The notes beneath the pieces were generated by a model. It worked only from the letters and a program-made list of their open reading frames with translations, had not been told where the DNA came from and did no database searches. A program made the position numbers and the translations under genes. Below, in pieces: positions 1 through 11,277 of a stretch of 64,000 nt of DNA (position 1 is its first letter; every line of letters begins with the position of its first letter). The DNA is from Pantoea ananatis LMG 2665 (GTDB lineage: Bacteria > Pseudomonadota > Gammaproteobacteria > Enterobacterales > Enterobacteriaceae). The DNA lies in assembly GCF_000710035.2 (NCBI RefSeq), contig NZ_JMJJ01000009.1, forward strand, positions 167,649 through 231,648, given 5' to 3'.

Positions 1-348
1 ATCCCGTTGATGGATATGGTCGCCATTATGTACCGCCGTCTGCGCAAGGGGATGAGTCCCTTTTCTGCCGATCGCCAGCATATTCATCATTTATTAATGC
101 GTGCCGGGTTTAGCTCGCGTCAGGCTTTCGTACTGATAACTGTCGCTGCTGCCTTACTTGCAGGCGTGGGTGTGTTGGGTGAGTACCTCGCGTTTGTTCC
201 TGAGTGGGTCATGCTAGTCCTTTTTCTGCTAGCGTTTATGGCCTACGGCTATTGCCTGAAACACTCCTGGCGTATAGCGAGACGCATACGGCGCTTTAAG
301 CGTCGGATGAATACTCCTGGTGATATTGATAAAGAAAAGTTTGATTAG
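1..348 (+). CDS. wecA: WecA, 3' part only: UDP-GlcNAc:undecaprenyl-phosphate GlcNAc-1-phosphate transferase
   Basis: Partial gene; the 5' part lies before the window and the reading frame is open from base 1. WecA is an inner-membrane enzyme that moves GlcNAc-1-phosphate onto undecaprenyl phosphate, the first lipid-linked step of ECA and of many O antigens. The visible 115 residues carry the HIHH motif of the family's cytoplasmic loop (bases 79-90), then two hydrophobic segments and a basic cytoplasmic tail (RIARRIRRFKRR). The sequence closely follows the C-terminus of E. coli WecA. wzzE follows after 23 bases, so wecA is the first ECA gene here. Confidence 0.97.
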   Translation: MPLMDMVAIMYRRLRKGMSPFSADRQHIHHLLMRAGFSSRQAFVLITVAAALLAGVGVLGEYLAFVPEWVMLVLFLLAFMAYGYCLKHSWRIARRIRRFKRRMNTPGDIDKEKFD

Positions 349-371
349 ACTTAACAAAGGATAACGCTCTG

Positions 372-1421
372 ATGCGCGCTAACGTTGTGGAGAACGAACT
401 GGATATTCGCGGCCTGGGCTGCAGCCTATGGCGTGGAAAGCGCTGGATAGTCGGCTGTGCAATCGTGTTTGCATTGGTAGCCTGGATAGCAACGCTGCTG
501 ATGAAACAGGTGTGGAGCACGACCGCGATAACAGGGCGGCCTACGGTGAATATGCTGGGATCCTACTATTCCCAGCAACAGTTCCTGAACAATCTGGATA
601 TGCGCAATAACGCTTTAACGTTAAATACGGCGTCACCTACCGTGATGGACGAGGTGTATCAGGAGTTCCTGATGCAGCTCTCATCCTGGGATACCCGCCG
701 GGAGTTTTGGCAGCAAACCGATTATTATAAAACGCGAAAAAGCGGCAATGCCCACAATGATGCTGCCTTGTTGGACGATATGATTGATAACATTCAGTTT
801 ACGCCAGCGGATAGCGCACGAAATATTTTCGACAGCGTCAAACTCAAGGCAGAAACTGCTGCGGATGCGAACAATTTGCTGCGCCAGTATATTGCCTATG
901 CCAGTGAACGCGCTGCACGCCATCTCAATGCAGAGTTAACGGGGGCGTGGCAGGCACGGACCAGCCAGCTTAAGGCGCAGGTCAAACGTCAGGAAGACGT
1001 AGCGAATGCGGTATTCCTGCGACGGCAACATCGGCTGGAACAGGCGCTGAAAATTGCCAGCCAGCAGGGCATTAATGAAAAGCAGACGCGTGAGGTGAGC
1101 GAAAACCTGGCTGACAGCGATCTGTTTCTAATGGGCCAGCCTTTATTGCAGGGGCAGTTAGAAACCCTGAGAGCAACCGGGCCGAGCTTTGATATCAGCT
1201 ACGACCAAAATAAAGCGATGCTGACCACACTGGATGCAGGCCCGACGCTTAACAGCAAATTCCAGACCTACCGTTATTTGCGTACGCCGGAAGAGCCGGT
1301 TTCACGCGACAGTCCCCGCCGGGCATTTATGATGGTGATGTGGGGCGCGGTAGGTGCGCTGGTTGGTGCGGGCGTGGCGCTAGCGCGTCGTCAGCGTCCG
1401 ATGTCAGATACACAAGATTGA
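372..1421 (+). CDS. wzzE: WzzE, ECA polysaccharide chain-length regulator
   Basis: Inner-membrane polysaccharide co-polymerase that sets the modal chain length made by WzyE. The 349 residues match the usual size of about 348. A first membrane segment lies near residues 25-45, a long periplasmic mostly helical region follows, and a second membrane segment lies near residues 318-338, just after the proline-containing stretch [16 protein letters not shown] typical of Wzz proteins. An AAAGGA ribosome site lies about 10 bases before the ATG. The first 8 or so residues differ from the E. coli N-terminus, but the ENELDIRGL block that follows is conserved. Confidence 0.97.
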   Translation: MRANVVENELDIRGLGCSLWRGKRWIVGCAIVFALVAWIATLLMKQVWSTTAITGRPTVNMLGSYYSQQQFLNNLDMRNNALTLNTASPTVMDEVYQEFLMQLSSWDTRREFWQQTDYYKTRKSGNAHNDAALLDDMIDNIQFTPADSARNIFDSVKLKAETAADANNLLRQYIAYASERAARHLNAELTGAWQARTSQLKAQVKRQEDVANAVFLRRQHRLEQALKIASQQGINEKQTREVSENLADSDLFLMGQPLLQGQLETLRATGPSFDISYDQNKAMLTTLDAGPTLNSKFQTYRYLRTPEEPVSRDSPRRAFMMVMWGAVGALVGAGVALARRQRPMSDTQD

Positions 1422-1431
1422 GAGAAACAGT

Positions 1432-2562
1432 GTGAAAGTTCTGACAGTTTTTGGCACCCGACCTGAAGCCATTAAGATGGCACCACTCGTGCAGGCACTG
1501 GCACAGGACCCTGCTTTTGAATCACGGCTGTGCGTCACTGCGCAACACCGTGAAATGCTTGATCAGGTGCTGAGCTTGTTTCAGCTGCAACCTGACTACG
1601 ATCTCAACGTTATGCGACCCGAACAGGGATTAACGGAGATAACCTGCCGTATTTTACAAGGCATGCATACCGTACTGCTCGATTTCAAACCCGATATTGT
1701 ACTGGTCCACGGGGATACGACGACCACGCTGGCGGCCAGCCTGGCGGCTTTCTATCAGCAAATCCCCGTCGGGCATGTCGAAGCAGGTTTACGCACGGGC
1801 GATCTGGCTTCGCCGTGGCCGGAAGAGGGGAATCGTAAGCTGACGGGACATCTTGCCCGTTTACACTTTACGCCCACACTGCGTTCCCGACAGAACCTGC
1901 TGGATGAAAACCTCGCCGACGACAGTATTGTTGTCACCGGTAATACGGTAATTGATGCCTTGCTATGGGTGCGAGATCGGGTGCTGGACGATAATGAGAT
2001 AAACGCGCAGCTGGCTTCACGCTATCCCTTTCTTGATGACAGTAAAAAGCTGGTACTGGTGACGGGTCATCGTCGTGAAAGCTTCGGCGAAGGTTTTGAG
2101 CGCATCTGTAGCGCTCTGGCCCAGATTGCGCGCCAGCATCCTCATGCGCAAATCGTTTATCCGGTCCATCTCAATCCTAACGTACATGAACCCGTTAACC
2201 GCATTCTGCGCGGCATTGATAACATTGTGTTGATTGATCCTCAGGAGTATCTGCCGTTTGTCTGGTTGATGAACCGGGCGTGGCTGATTCTCACCGATTC
2301 TGGCGGTATTCAGGAAGAAGCGCCTTCACTGGGTAAACCGGTTTTGGTGATGCGTGAAACCACCGAGCGTCCAGAGGCCGTCGAAGCCGGAACGGTGAAG
2401 CTGGTTGGTACGGACACGGCAAGAATTGTTAATGAGGTCAGTACATTACTTAACGATGATGAGGCCTGGCAGACCATGAGCCGTGCCCATAACCCTTATG
2501 GGGATGGCGAAGCCTGCGGGCGAATATTGCAAGCCTTAAAAGATAACAGAGCCAACTTATGA
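1432..2562 (+). CDS. wecB: WecB, UDP-GlcNAc 2-epimerase (non-hydrolysing)
   Basis: Cytoplasmic enzyme that interconverts UDP-GlcNAc and UDP-ManNAc, the first step toward UDP-ManNAcA for ECA. At 376 residues it equals the E. coli length. Seen motifs are GTRPEAIK at the N-terminus, [19 protein letters not shown] and [15 protein letters not shown] near the nucleotide site, all typical of the family. The start is GTG (1432-1434), chosen because it gives the conserved [12 protein letters not shown] terminus. Its TGA overlaps the wecC ATG as ATGA, which suggests translational coupling. Confidence 0.98.
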   Translation: MKVLTVFGTRPEAIKMAPLVQALAQDPAFESRLCVTAQHREMLDQVLSLFQLQPDYDLNVMRPEQGLTEITCRILQGMHTVLLDFKPDIVLVHGDTTTTLAASLAAFYQQIPVGHVEAGLRTGDLASPWPEEGNRKLTGHLARLHFTPTLRSRQNLLDENLADDSIVVTGNTVIDALLWVRDRVLDDNEINAQLASRYPFLDDSKKLVLVTGHRRESFGEGFERICSALAQIARQHPHAQIVYPVHLNPNVHEPVNRILRGIDNIVLIDPQEYLPFVWLMNRAWLILTDSGGIQEEAPSLGKPVLVMRETTERPEAVEAGTVKLVGTDTARIVNEVSTLLNDDEAWQTMSRAHNPYGDGEACGRILQALKDNRANL

Positions 2563-3818
2563 GTTTTGAAACCATTTCCGTTATTGGACTGGGTTACATT
2601 GGGCTGCCAACCGCAGCCGTTTTTGCCTCAAAGGGAAAGAAAGTGGTGGGCGTCGATATCAATGCCCACGCAGTTGACACCATCAATCGTGGTGCCATTC
2701 ATATTGTCGAACCCGATTTGGATCGGGTGGTTCAGGCTGCGGTCGAGCGTGGAGATTTACGTGCTACGACGCAACCCGAAGCCGCTGATGCTTTTTTGAT
2801 CGCCGTGCCCACGCCCTTTATGGCGGAGCGCCAACCGGACTTACGCTTTGTGCGTGCGGCTGCGCTGTCGATTGCGCCGGTACTGAAAAAAGGCGATCTG
2901 GTGATTCTGGAATCGACTTCTCCGGTTGGCAGTACAGAGCAGATGGCCGACTGGCTGGCCGCGGCGCGACCTGATTTGCGTTTCCCACAGCACGACGGGG
3001 ATCCTGACGTCTTTGTCGCCTACTGTCCCGAACGCGTTTTACCCGGTCAGATCATGACTGAGCTGATCAGCAACGATCGCGTGATTGGCGGCATGACGCC
3101 AGCCTGTTCTGCCCGTGCGAGTGATTTGTATCGTATTTTTTTACAGGGCGAGTGCGTCGAGACAAATGCACGCACCGCTGAAATGTGCAAGCTGACAGAA
3201 AACAGCTTCCGCGACGTAAACATCGCCTTTGCCAATGAGCTTTCACTAATTTGTGCTGCGCAGCAGATTAATGTCTGGGAGCTTATTGCACTGGCGAATC
3301 GTCATCCGCGCGTCAATATCCTGCAGCCTGGGCCAGGCGTCGGCGGGCACTGCATTGCGGTCGATCCCTGGTTTATCGTGGCGCAGAATCCGGACTTAGC
3401 ACGCCTGATTCGTACCGCTCGCGAAGTAAATGATGCCAAGCCGCACTGGGTGCTGGACCAGGTAAAAAAAGCGCTGGCAGACTGCCTGATGCAGACCGGA
3501 AAACGTGCCAGCGATCTGACCATTGCCTGCTTTGGCCTGGCGTTTAAACCGAACATTGATGACCTGCGTGAAAGCCCAGCCATGGAAGTGGCGCACCTGA
3601 TTGCCGACTGGCATCAGGGCCGCACGTGGGTAACCGAACCGCATATTCAGCAGATTCCCGACATCCTGGCGACACAGGCCACCCTGGTTTCAACCGAGCA
3701 GGCGCTGCAGGAGGCGGATATTTTGGTGATGCTGGTCGATCACCATGCATTCCGCCGTGTTGATGCTGCGCACATTACTCAGCAATGGGTTGTTGATACG
3801 AAAGGTGTCTGGCGATGA
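2559..3818 (+). CDS. wecC: WecC, UDP-ManNAc 6-dehydrogenase
   Basis: Oxidises UDP-N-acetylmannosamine to UDP-ManNAcA with two NAD, the second step of the ManNAcA branch of ECA. The 419-residue protein has an N-terminal Rossmann motif ([14 protein letters not shown]), the central dehydrogenase region and the catalytic cysteine in [15 protein letters not shown]. It starts inside the wecB stop and ends in an ATGA overlap with rffG, so it is translationally linked on both sides. Confidence 0.98.
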   Translation: MSFETISVIGLGYIGLPTAAVFASKGKKVVGVDINAHAVDTINRGAIHIVEPDLDRVVQAAVERGDLRATTQPEAADAFLIAVPTPFMAERQPDLRFVRAAALSIAPVLKKGDLVILESTSPVGSTEQMADWLAAARPDLRFPQHDGDPDVFVAYCPERVLPGQIMTELISNDRVIGGMTPACSARASDLYRIFLQGECVETNARTAEMCKLTENSFRDVNIAFANELSLICAAQQINVWELIALANRHPRVNILQPGPGVGGHCIAVDPWFIVAQNPDLARLIRTAREVNDAKPHWVLDQVKKALADCLMQTGKRASDLTIACFGLAFKPNIDDLRESPAMEVAHLIADWHQGRTWVTEPHIQQIPDILATQATLVSTEQALQEADILVMLVDHHAFRRVDAAHITQQWVVDTKGVWR

Positions 3819-4885
3819 AAAATTTTTTGATTACGGGTGGTGCCGGGTTTATCGGCTCGGCGCTCGTGCGATTCCTGATAAACGAAACAGAACATAACGT
3901 GGTTGTTGTTGATAAGTTGAGCTATGCGGGTAATCTCTCATCGCTCGCCTGCGTTACAGAGAATCCTCGTTTTAAATTTGAACGGGTCGATATATGCGAT
4001 CGCGCGGCGCTCGACAGCGTTTTTAGTCAGCATCAACCGGACTGCGTTATGCATCTGGCGGCAGAAACCCATGTTGATCGCTCAATTGATGGGCCAATAG
4101 CGTTCATAGAAACAAATATAGTTGGAACGTATCAGTTACTGGAAGCGGCCCGTCATTACTGGAATGCCTTGACGGGTGACAGGAAAAAAAACTTCCTGTT
4201 CCACCATATCTCAACGGATGAGGTTTTTGGCGATCTAGATGATACTTCGGCATTTTTTACTGAGGATACGCCCTACGCCCCCAGCAGTCCTTACTCAGCA
4301 ACGAAGGCAAGCAGCGATCATTTGGTACGAGCCTGGTTACGCACTTATGGATTGCCCGTCATTGTGACCAACTGTTCAAATAATTATGGTCCTTATCATT
4401 TTCCAGAAAAGCTGATCCCGCTGACAATTATCAATGCGCTTGCAGGAAAATCCTTACCTGTTTATGGAAATGGGCAACAGGTGCGCGACTGGTTATACGT
4501 TGAGGATCATGCTCGCGCGCTTTATACGGTGGTCACGCGTGGTAAAACTGGGGAAACCTATAATATTGGCGGTCACAATGAGCGTCAAAATATTGAAGTG
4601 GTTGAAACCATTTGTTGTCTGTTAGAAGAACTTGCACCAGAACGTAAACTAACAGGTCTGCATAACTACAAAGATTTGATTAGCTATGTCACCGATCGTC
4701 CCGGCCACGATCAGCGCTACGCGATTGATGCCCGTAAAATTGAACGCGAACTAGGCTGGACGCCGCTGGAAACGTTTGAAAGCGGGATGCGTAAAACCGT
4801 CAGTTGGTTTCTGGATAACGCCACGTGGTGGCAAGCTATCCTCAATGATCGCTATGACGGTGAACGTCTTGGTCTGAAAAAATAG
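3815..4885 (+). CDS. rffG: RffG, dTDP-glucose 4,6-dehydratase (ECA operon copy)
   Basis: Short-chain-dehydrogenase-type enzyme that makes dTDP-4-keto-6-deoxyglucose on the way to TDP-Fuc4NAc. The 356 residues carry TGGAGFIG for NAD binding, STDEVFG and the YSATK catalytic tyrosine/lysine pair. It overlaps wecC by 4 bases. The DNA is visibly richer in A+T than its neighbours (22 G+C of 60 at 4081-4140), which may mark recombination. A paralogue, RmlB, usually serves O-antigen synthesis; the position in the ECA operon supports the rffG name. Confidence 0.96.
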   Translation: MKNFLITGGAGFIGSALVRFLINETEHNVVVVDKLSYAGNLSSLACVTENPRFKFERVDICDRAALDSVFSQHQPDCVMHLAAETHVDRSIDGPIAFIETNIVGTYQLLEAARHYWNALTGDRKKNFLFHHISTDEVFGDLDDTSAFFTEDTPYAPSSPYSATKASSDHLVRAWLRTYGLPVIVTNCSNNYGPYHFPEKLIPLTIINALAGKSLPVYGNGQQVRDWLYVEDHARALYTVVTRGKTGETYNIGGHNERQNIEVVETICCLLEELAPERKLTGLHNYKDLISYVTDRPGHDQRYAIDARKIERELGWTPLETFESGMRKTVSWFLDNATWWQAILNDRYDGERLGLKK

Positions 4886-4903
4886 TCAACAAAAGGAGCA
4901 GAG

Positions 4904-5785
4904 ATGAAAGGCATCATTCTCGCTGGCGGCTCAGGGACACGATTACACCCGATAACACGTGCCGTATCGAAGCAACTCTTACCCGTCTACGATAAACCGA
5001 TGATTTATTATCCCTTGTCGGTACTGATGCTGGCGGGTATCCGCGACATTTTGTTGATCACGACACCTGAAGACAAGCCCCATTTTGAACGTTTGCTAGG
5101 AGATGGCAGCGAATTTGGCTTGCGCCTGAATTATGCCGTGCAGCCCAGTCCTGATGGACTTGCTCAGGCCTTTATCATTGCCGAATCGTTTATTGCCGGA
5201 GAGTCATGTTGCCTGGTGCTGGGCGATAATCTTTATTTCGGTCAGGGTTTTAGTCCTAAATTGAAAAAAGTGGTTATGCATAATAAAGGTGCCACTGTAT
5301 TCGGTTACCAGGTCATGGATCCTGAGCGTTTTGGCGTAGTGGAGTTTGATGAAAACTTCAATGCGATTTCGATCGAAGAAAAACCCTCGCAGCCTAAGTC
5401 ACGATGGGCGGTAACTGGCCTGTATTTTTATGACAGTCAGGTGGTGGAGTTTGCCAAACAGGTTAAACCTTCCTCACGGGGTGAACTCGAAATCACCGCC
5501 ATCAACCAGATGTATCTGGAACGGGGAGCGCTAGCCGTCGAACTTCTCGGTAGGGGATTTGCATGGCTAGATACGGGAACACATGACAGTTTGGTTGAGG
5601 CCAGTATGTTTGTGCAAACGGTCGAGAAAAGACAAGGGTTTAAAATTGCATGCCTTGAAGAGATCGCCTGGCGAAATGGCTGGTTAAGTGATGAGCAATT
5701 ACGTGTTGCGGGCGAAGCGTTAGTTAAGACAGGTTACGGTCAATATTTGTTGGATCTTCTGCATGTCCGTCCTCGTCAGTATTAA
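4904..5785 (+). CDS. rffH: RffH, glucose-1-phosphate thymidylyltransferase (ECA operon copy)
   Basis: Makes dTDP-glucose from dTTP and glucose-1-phosphate, the substrate of RffG. At 293 residues it equals the usual length. The nucleotidyltransferase signature [11 protein letters not shown] is at the N-terminus, with LVLGDN and EEKP motifs further in. A clear AAAGGAG site precedes the ATG. It shares the lower G+C of rffG. Its last 23 bases overlap the start of wecD. Confidence 0.97.
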   Translation: MKGIILAGGSGTRLHPITRAVSKQLLPVYDKPMIYYPLSVLMLAGIRDILLITTPEDKPHFERLLGDGSEFGLRLNYAVQPSPDGLAQAFIIAESFIAGESCCLVLGDNLYFGQGFSPKLKKVVMHNKGATVFGYQVMDPERFGVVEFDENFNAISIEEKPSQPKSRWAVTGLYFYDSQVVEFAKQVKPSSRGELEITAINQMYLERGALAVELLGRGFAWLDTGTHDSLVEASMFVQTVEKRQGFKIACLEEIAWRNGWLSDEQLRVAGEALVKTGYGQYLLDLLHVRPRQY

Positions 5786-6470
5786 TCCACTCACCTGGGA
5801 GAGCCAGTTCTTCGGCTTTGACGCCGTGAGGCTGGAAACCGGGGGGGATCTGTCGCTCGAAAACGCGCTTCGGCACGCCTGCGCGCTGTTTCAAATCAAA
5901 GTGTCAGCGGAACAAACCGACATCATCGATGCGTTAAATCAGCATCAGTTTCACCTGGTGGAAGGTGAAGTGGATTTGTCGTTGACGATCAAACGCACCG
6001 AACGCCAGACTGGCATTCGTATTGCGCGGGAAGCACAAATCCCAGCATTACGCGAAGCCGCATCTCTGGCCTTCCGTCAAAGTCGTTTTCGCACGCCGTG
6101 GTTTGCGCCTGATGACAGTGCCCGCTTCTATGCGCAGTGGATCGAAAATGCGGTCCGCGGCACCTTCGATCATCAGTGCCTTGTCGCCAGTGATGAACGC
6201 GGCGCGCTTCAGGGCTTTGTCTCTTTACGTGAGGTCGAAGGCGATGCGCGTATTGGCCTGCTGGCGGTGGTGCCTGAGGCGCAGGGACAAAGTATCGGTC
6301 AGCGCCTGATGCTGGCTGCAGCGGACTGGGGCCGTGCGCGTCAGCTCGAACGTCTGCGGGTTGCCACGCAAATCAGTAATCTTACGGCGATGCGTCTTTA
6401 TCTACGCAGTGGCGCGCGTCTTGAAAGCACGGCGTACTGGTTTTACAGGAGAGGTCATGATTCCCTTTAA
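5763..6470 (+). CDS. wecD: WecD, dTDP-fucosamine acetyltransferase
   Basis: GNAT-family acetyltransferase that acetylates dTDP-4-amino-4,6-dideoxygalactose to TDP-Fuc4NAc. The 235 residues show a poorly conserved N-terminal half, then the block [22 protein letters not shown] and a GNAT acetyl-CoA loop ([15 protein letters not shown]). The start is inside the end of rffH; this N-terminus ([14 protein letters not shown]) aligns with E. coli WecD. The 3' end overlaps wecE by 14 bases. Confidence 0.96.
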   Translation: MSVLVSINPLTWESQFFGFDAVRLETGGDLSLENALRHACALFQIKVSAEQTDIIDALNQHQFHLVEGEVDLSLTIKRTERQTGIRIAREAQIPALREAASLAFRQSRFRTPWFAPDDSARFYAQWIENAVRGTFDHQCLVASDERGALQGFVSLREVEGDARIGLLAVVPEAQGQSIGQRLMLAAADWGRARQLERLRVATQISNLTAMRLYLRSGARLESTAYWFYRRGHDSL

Positions 6471-7587
6471 TGCGCCCCCGGTTGTGGGAAGCGAAATCGA
6501 GTATATGCAGTCTGCCATGAGCAGCGGCAAGCTGTGTGGCGACGGCGGTTATACTCGCCGCTGTCAGCAGTGGATGGAGCAACGCTTCGGTAGTGCGAAA
6601 GTGTTACTGACGCCTTCCTGTACCGCCTCGCTGGAGATGGCCGCGCTGCTGATCGATATCCAGCCGGGTGATGAAGTGATCATGCCGAGCTACACCTTTG
6701 TTTCAACCGCCAACGCCTTTGTATTACGTGGCGCGAAAATTGTGTTCGTGGATGTGCGCCCCGACACCATGAACATGGATGAAACGCTGATTGAAGCGGC
6801 GATAACCGATAAAACCCGCGCTATCGTGCCGGTCCACTATGCGGGCGTTGCCTGTGAGATGGATACGATTATGGCGCTGGCGGCACAGTATAAGCTGTTT
6901 GTTATTGAGGATGCTGCGCAGGGCGTGATGTCAGCGTACAAAGGCCGGGCATTAGGCACCATTGGTCATATCGGCTGTTTCAGCTTCCACGAAACCAAGA
7001 ATTACACCGCAGGTGGAGAAGGCGGCGCGACGTTAATTAACGATGCCAGCCTGGTAGAACGCGCAGAAATTATTCGCGAAAAGGGCACCAATCGCAGTCA
7101 GTTTTTCCGGGGACAGGTAGATAAATATACCTGGCGCGATATGGGGTCCAGCTATCTGATGGCTGACCTGCAGGCGGCTTATCTCTGGGCGCAGCTGGAG
7201 TCCTCTGATCGAATTAATCAACAGCGCTTGCGCTTGTGGCAACGTTACTACGATGCCCTGAAGCCGCTGGCGGAAAACGGCAAGATTACATTGCCTTCCA
7301 TCCCGGCTGATTGTCAGCACAACGCCCATATGTTTTATATAAAGCTGCGTGATGAGAAGCATCGTCAGGCCCTGATCAACTGGCTTAAAGAGGCCGAAAT
7401 CCTGGCCGTTTTCCATTATATCCCTTTGCACAGTTCGCCCGCGGGCCAGCGTTTTTCACGTTTTGCCGGTGAGGACCGTTTTACTACAGCAGAGAGTGAG
7501 CGCTTATTACGTTTACCGCTGTTTTATAATCTGTCGGATAACAATCAGAGCACCGTGATCGGCTCGCTACTGAGCTTTTTTTCCTGA
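6457..7587 (+). CDS. wecE: WecE, dTDP-4-amino-4,6-dideoxygalactose transaminase
   Basis: PLP-dependent aminotransferase that adds the amino group to dTDP-4-keto-6-deoxyglucose just before WecD. An upstream in-frame start at 6334 exists, but ATG 6457 has a strong AGGAGAGGT site (6447-6455) and gives 376 residues starting [11 protein letters not shown], the family's N-terminus and length. The PLP lysine is in SFHETKNYTAGGEGG. It lies after wecD although it acts before it, as in E. coli. Confidence 0.97.
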   Translation: MIPFNAPPVVGSEIEYMQSAMSSGKLCGDGGYTRRCQQWMEQRFGSAKVLLTPSCTASLEMAALLIDIQPGDEVIMPSYTFVSTANAFVLRGAKIVFVDVRPDTMNMDETLIEAAITDKTRAIVPVHYAGVACEMDTIMALAAQYKLFVIEDAAQGVMSAYKGRALGTIGHIGCFSFHETKNYTAGGEGGATLINDASLVERAEIIREKGTNRSQFFRGQVDKYTWRDMGSSYLMADLQAAYLWAQLESSDRINQQRLRLWQRYYDALKPLAENGKITLPSIPADCQHNAHMFYIKLRDEKHRQALINWLKEAEILAVFHYIPLHSSPAGQRFSRFAGEDRFTTAESERLLRLPLFYNLSDNNQSTVIGSLLSFFS

Positions 7588-8837
7588 TGTCATTAGCCAA
7601 AGCATCGTTGTGGACCGCCTCATCGACGATAGTAAAAATTGCGGTTGGGCTGCTGGTCGTCAAGTTACTGGCCATCAGCTTTGGTCCGGAAGGCGTGGGC
7701 CAGGCCGGTAACTTTCGCCAGCTCATCACCGTGCTGGGCGTGCTGGCCGGAGCGGGTATCTTTAACGGCGTCACCACGTATGTTGCACAATATCAACAGC
7801 AGCCCCGGCAACTCCGTGCGCTAATCGGCACCGCCTCGGCAATGGTGACGGGCTTCTCAGCGCTACTGGCGCTGGTCTTTTTATTGGCTGCGGCTCCCAT
7901 CAGCACTGCGCTGTTTGGTCACGATCGCTATCAAAACGTGATACGTATCGTTGCCTTTCTTCAGTTTGGTATCGCGTGGGCAAACCTGCTTTTGGCGTTC
8001 ATAAAAGGCTACCGTGATGCGCGCGGTAATGCGCTGGCCCTGATTTGCGGTAGCATAACGGGCGTGCTCGGTTACGTGCTGTGTTGGTGGCTGGGGGGCT
8101 ATGCGGGCGCATTGACCGGGCTGGCTTTGGTACCCGCGTTACTCGTTTTTCCAGCGCTGGTGATACTGAAACGTCGTGTCCCGCTCCCCTTGAGCTGGCT
8201 GCGGCCCACCTGGCAGCCGGAAATGGCGCGTCATCTGGCAAAATACACGATTATGGCGCTGATCACCGCCGTCACCCTGCCGGTTGCCTGGGTGATGATG
8301 CGAAATCAACTGGCGGCCAGTAACGGCTGGGCGCAGGTAGGATTATGGCAGGGCGTAACCAGTATATCTGATGCTTATCTGCAGTTTATCACCGCGACCT
8401 TTAGCGTCTGGCTACTGCCGACACTGGCCCGGTTAGATAACAAAAAGGATATTGCGCGTGAGATCGGCCGGGCGTTACGCTTTGTGTTACCGGCGGTCGC
8501 GGCGGCCAGCCTGAGCGTGTGGATGATGCGTGATATCGCCATCAGCCTGTTGTTCTCCGCGGCATTTCACGACATGCGGGATTTGTTTGTCTGGCAACTC
8601 TGTGGCGATGTTTTCAAAGTCGGTGCCTACGTTTTCGGCTATCTGGTCATCGCGAAAGCCTCATTACGCTTTTATGTGCTGACCGAAATCAGTCAGTTTA
8701 TTTTGCTGACGCTGTTCTCGCGCTGGCTTATCCCGTTACAGGGGGCCAGTGGGGCAGCGCAAGCCTATATGTTCACCTACGTTACCTATTTCGCGCTCTG
8801 CTGTGGCGCATTTATTCTTTACTGCCGAAAAAAATGA
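7587..8837 (+). CDS. wzxE: WzxE, ECA lipid III flippase
   Basis: Inner-membrane translocase of the polysaccharide transporter family that moves undecaprenyl-PP-trisaccharide (lipid III) to the periplasmic face. The 416 residues match the family length, and the chain is a run of about a dozen hydrophobic segments with short loops (for example residues 75-100 and 145-190). The ATG shares one base with the wecE TGA, and the 3' end overlaps wecF by 4 bases. Confidence 0.96.
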   Translation: MSLAKASLWTASSTIVKIAVGLLVVKLLAISFGPEGVGQAGNFRQLITVLGVLAGAGIFNGVTTYVAQYQQQPRQLRALIGTASAMVTGFSALLALVFLLAAAPISTALFGHDRYQNVIRIVAFLQFGIAWANLLLAFIKGYRDARGNALALICGSITGVLGYVLCWWLGGYAGALTGLALVPALLVFPALVILKRRVPLPLSWLRPTWQPEMARHLAKYTIMALITAVTLPVAWVMMRNQLAASNGWAQVGLWQGVTSISDAYLQFITATFSVWLLPTLARLDNKKDIAREIGRALRFVLPAVAAASLSVWMMRDIAISLLFSAAFHDMRDLFVWQLCGDVFKVGAYVFGYLVIAKASLRFYVLTEISQFILLTLFSRWLIPLQGASGAAQAYMFTYVTYFALCCGAFILYCRKK

Positions 8838-9901
8838 CTTTAATTCACGTTTTGGGATCCAATATTCCCCATCACAATCTGACGGTGTTGCGTTTTTTTA
8901 ACGACGTGATGAGCATCGACCAGCCTGTTACTGCACCGCGTCACTTTATGGTGGTGACATCGCAGCCTGAAAACCTCACCGGTTTTGGCGCTTTGCACAT
9001 TGAAACCTTTAGCAGTAAGAAAGCGCTGGCTGAGGCGCTGTTGCAGCGGGCGAAAAATCGCGACCAACGCTTCTTTTGCCACGGGCAGTTTAACCCCTGG
9101 CTTTGGTTGGCGTTGCTGAGCGGCAGGTTACGCCGTTCTCAACTGTTCTGGCACGTCTGGGGAGCGGATTTGTATGAAGATTCACGCAGCCTGAAGTTTC
9201 GGCTGTTTTATTTCCTGCGCCGTGCTGCGCAGGGGCGCGTTGCACACCTGTTCGCCACCCAGGGCGATCTGTATCACTACCAGCAACGCCACAAGTCTGT
9301 ACCGCAGTCTTTACTGTATTTCCCCACAAAGTTACCTGCAGTCGCCATTACGCCTCATCCAGACAAGACGTTTACCGTGCTGCTGGGTAATTCTGGTGAC
9401 GCCAGTAACCGCCATATTGAGGGGCTTGCAGCGATCAAGGCTCAGTTTGGTGAAGATGTGCGCATTGACGTGCCGCTGGGTTATCCGCCTGACAATGATG
9501 AGTATATCGGACAGATTCAGAACGCCGCCGACAGACTCTTTCCGCAGGGGCAGGTAAGGTTACTGCGGGATAATCTTGCTTTTGACGACTATCTGGCGCT
9601 GTTGGCACGCTGCCATTTGGGCTATTTTATGTTCGAACGGCAGCAGGGCGTGGGAACGCTATGTTTGCTGATTCAGGCTAATGTGCCTTTCGTCCTGACG
9701 CGTAAAAATCCGTTCTGGCGGGATGTTACCGCGCAGCAGCTCCCTGTCTTGTTCAACGACGATGCGCTGACGCCTGATATCGTCGCAGAGGCGCGTCGGC
9801 AACTTGTGGGATGCGATAAACAGCGCATTGCTTTCCTGGCCCCTGGCTATCTGGAAGGCTGGCGAACAGCGTTGCGCCTTTGCGAAGGAGAGCCCTCATG
9901 A
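8834..9901 (+). CDS. wecF: WecF, TDP-Fuc4NAc:lipid II Fuc4NAc transferase
   Basis: Glycosyltransferase (family GT56) that adds the third sugar, Fuc4NAc, to make ECA lipid III at the cytoplasmic face. The 355 residues begin [19 protein letters not shown], close to the E. coli N-terminus, and have the family blocks [10 protein letters not shown] and [15 protein letters not shown]. No membrane segments are seen, which fits a peripheral protein. ATGA overlaps on both sides indicate coupled translation with wzxE and wzyE. Confidence 0.96.
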   Translation: MTLIHVLGSNIPHHNLTVLRFFNDVMSIDQPVTAPRHFMVVTSQPENLTGFGALHIETFSSKKALAEALLQRAKNRDQRFFCHGQFNPWLWLALLSGRLRRSQLFWHVWGADLYEDSRSLKFRLFYFLRRAAQGRVAHLFATQGDLYHYQQRHKSVPQSLLYFPTKLPAVAITPHPDKTFTVLLGNSGDASNRHIEGLAAIKAQFGEDVRIDVPLGYPPDNDEYIGQIQNAADRLFPQGQVRLLRDNLAFDDYLALLARCHLGYFMFERQQGVGTLCLLIQANVPFVLTRKNPFWRDVTAQQLPVLFNDDALTPDIVAEARRQLVGCDKQRIAFLAPGYLEGWRTALRLCEGEPS

Positions 9902-11241
9902 GTCTTATGGCATTTAGTGGTCTGCTGATCGTGTATGTGCTGTCACTGGTGACCATTGTGACCCTAAACATGCGCGAACTTAAACAGGAACGATTTAACT
10001 TCCACCTTTTTTTTACCTTATTGTTTTTACTGACCTTCTACTTCGGTTTTCCGCTAACCAGTATTCTGGTCTTTCGGTTTGATACGCAGGTGGTTTCGGC
10101 GGATTTTCTGCTGCAGGCGATGCTGTCGGCCACGGCGTTTTATGCTATTTACTTTGTCAGTTACAAGGTGCGCCTCAGGCCGGCATCCGCAGCGCCTGCC
10201 CGGCCCTGGCTACAAATGAACCGGGTCGAAACGCATCTGACCGGTGGGCTACTGGCGCTGGTGGCGGTTGCAACCGTAACGGTGTTCTTTATCCATAACG
10301 GATTTTTGTTATTCCGACTGACGGCCTATAACCAGATCTTTTCCAGTGAAGTGTCTGGCGTTGCACTGAAGCGGTTCTTTTATTTCTTCATCCCGGCGAT
10401 GCTGATTCCCTATTTCTTGCATCCCACGCGCCGTAACTGGCTGCTGTTTCTCATCATCACGGTCAGCTTTGGCTTACTGACCTACGCGCTGGTGGGTGGC
10501 ACGCGTGCCAATATCATTATCGCTTTTGCGTTATTTCTGTTTATCGGTATTACACGTGGCTGGATCACATTGTGGATGCTGGCCGCTGCGGGCGTGATGG
10601 CGATTGGGGGAATGTTCTGGCTGGCGCTGCGTCGCTACAATCTGGCTGTCATGGGCGACGAGGCTTTTTACACCTTTCTGTACCTGACGCGCGATACGTT
10701 TTCGCCATGGGAAAACCTGGCTTTGCTGCTGGAGAATTACCATAAGATAGACTTTCAGGGCTTAGCGCCCATGTGGCGCGATTTCTATGTGTTTATCCCA
10801 ACCTGGCTGTGGCCCGATCGTCCTCTGTCAGTACTGAACAGCGCTAATTACTTTACCTGGGATGTACTGAACAACCATTCCGGACTGGCGATTTCGCCTA
10901 CCTTAATCGGTTCGCTACTGGTGATGGGCGGCGTCTGGGCCATTCCGCCAGGCGCTGTGGCCGTTGGGCTGATCATCAAATCTTTCGACACGCTCTATAA
11001 GCGCGGACGCAATGAATCGAATCGTTATACCGGGGCGATTCTGCAAAGCTTTTGTTTCGGTGCCGTATTCAACATGATTGTGCTGGCGCGCGAGGGGCTG
11101 GATGCGTTTGGCTCACGTGTTGTGTTTTTCTGTATTATTTTTGCCGCCTGTCTGGGGATGGCGAAATTGCTTTTCTGGTTACTGGATCATGTCGGCCTGA
11201 TTCGCAGCCGACGTGAGCGGGCGCTTCATAGCCCATCCTGA
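9898..11241 (+). CDS. wzyE: WzyE, ECA polymerase
   Basis: Polytopic inner-membrane polymerase that joins ECA trisaccharide units in the periplasm under WzzE control. The start at 9898 (ATGA overlap with wecF, GAAGGAG upstream) is preferred over the in-frame 9880 start because it gives the family N-terminus [10 protein letters not shown]. The 447 residues hold about 11-12 hydrophobic segments. The longest conserved block runs from [20 protein letters not shown] to the WLWP region, probably the large periplasmic loop. Confidence 0.96.
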   Translation: MSLMAFSGLLIVYVLSLVTIVTLNMRELKQERFNFHLFFTLLFLLTFYFGFPLTSILVFRFDTQVVSADFLLQAMLSATAFYAIYFVSYKVRLRPASAAPARPWLQMNRVETHLTGGLLALVAVATVTVFFIHNGFLLFRLTAYNQIFSSEVSGVALKRFFYFFIPAMLIPYFLHPTRRNWLLFLIITVSFGLLTYALVGGTRANIIIAFALFLFIGITRGWITLWMLAAAGVMAIGGMFWLALRRYNLAVMGDEAFYTFLYLTRDTFSPWENLALLLENYHKIDFQGLAPMWRDFYVFIPTWLWPDRPLSVLNSANYFTWDVLNNHSGLAISPTLIGSLLVMGGVWAIPPGAVAVGLIIKSFDTLYKRGRNESNRYTGAILQSFCFGAVFNMIVLAREGLDAFGSRVVFFCIIFAACLGMAKLLFWLLDHVGLIRSRRERALHSPS

Positions 11242-11277
11242 TTAACCTCTGGGATCTAAGGGAAGAATTAAAAAGAG

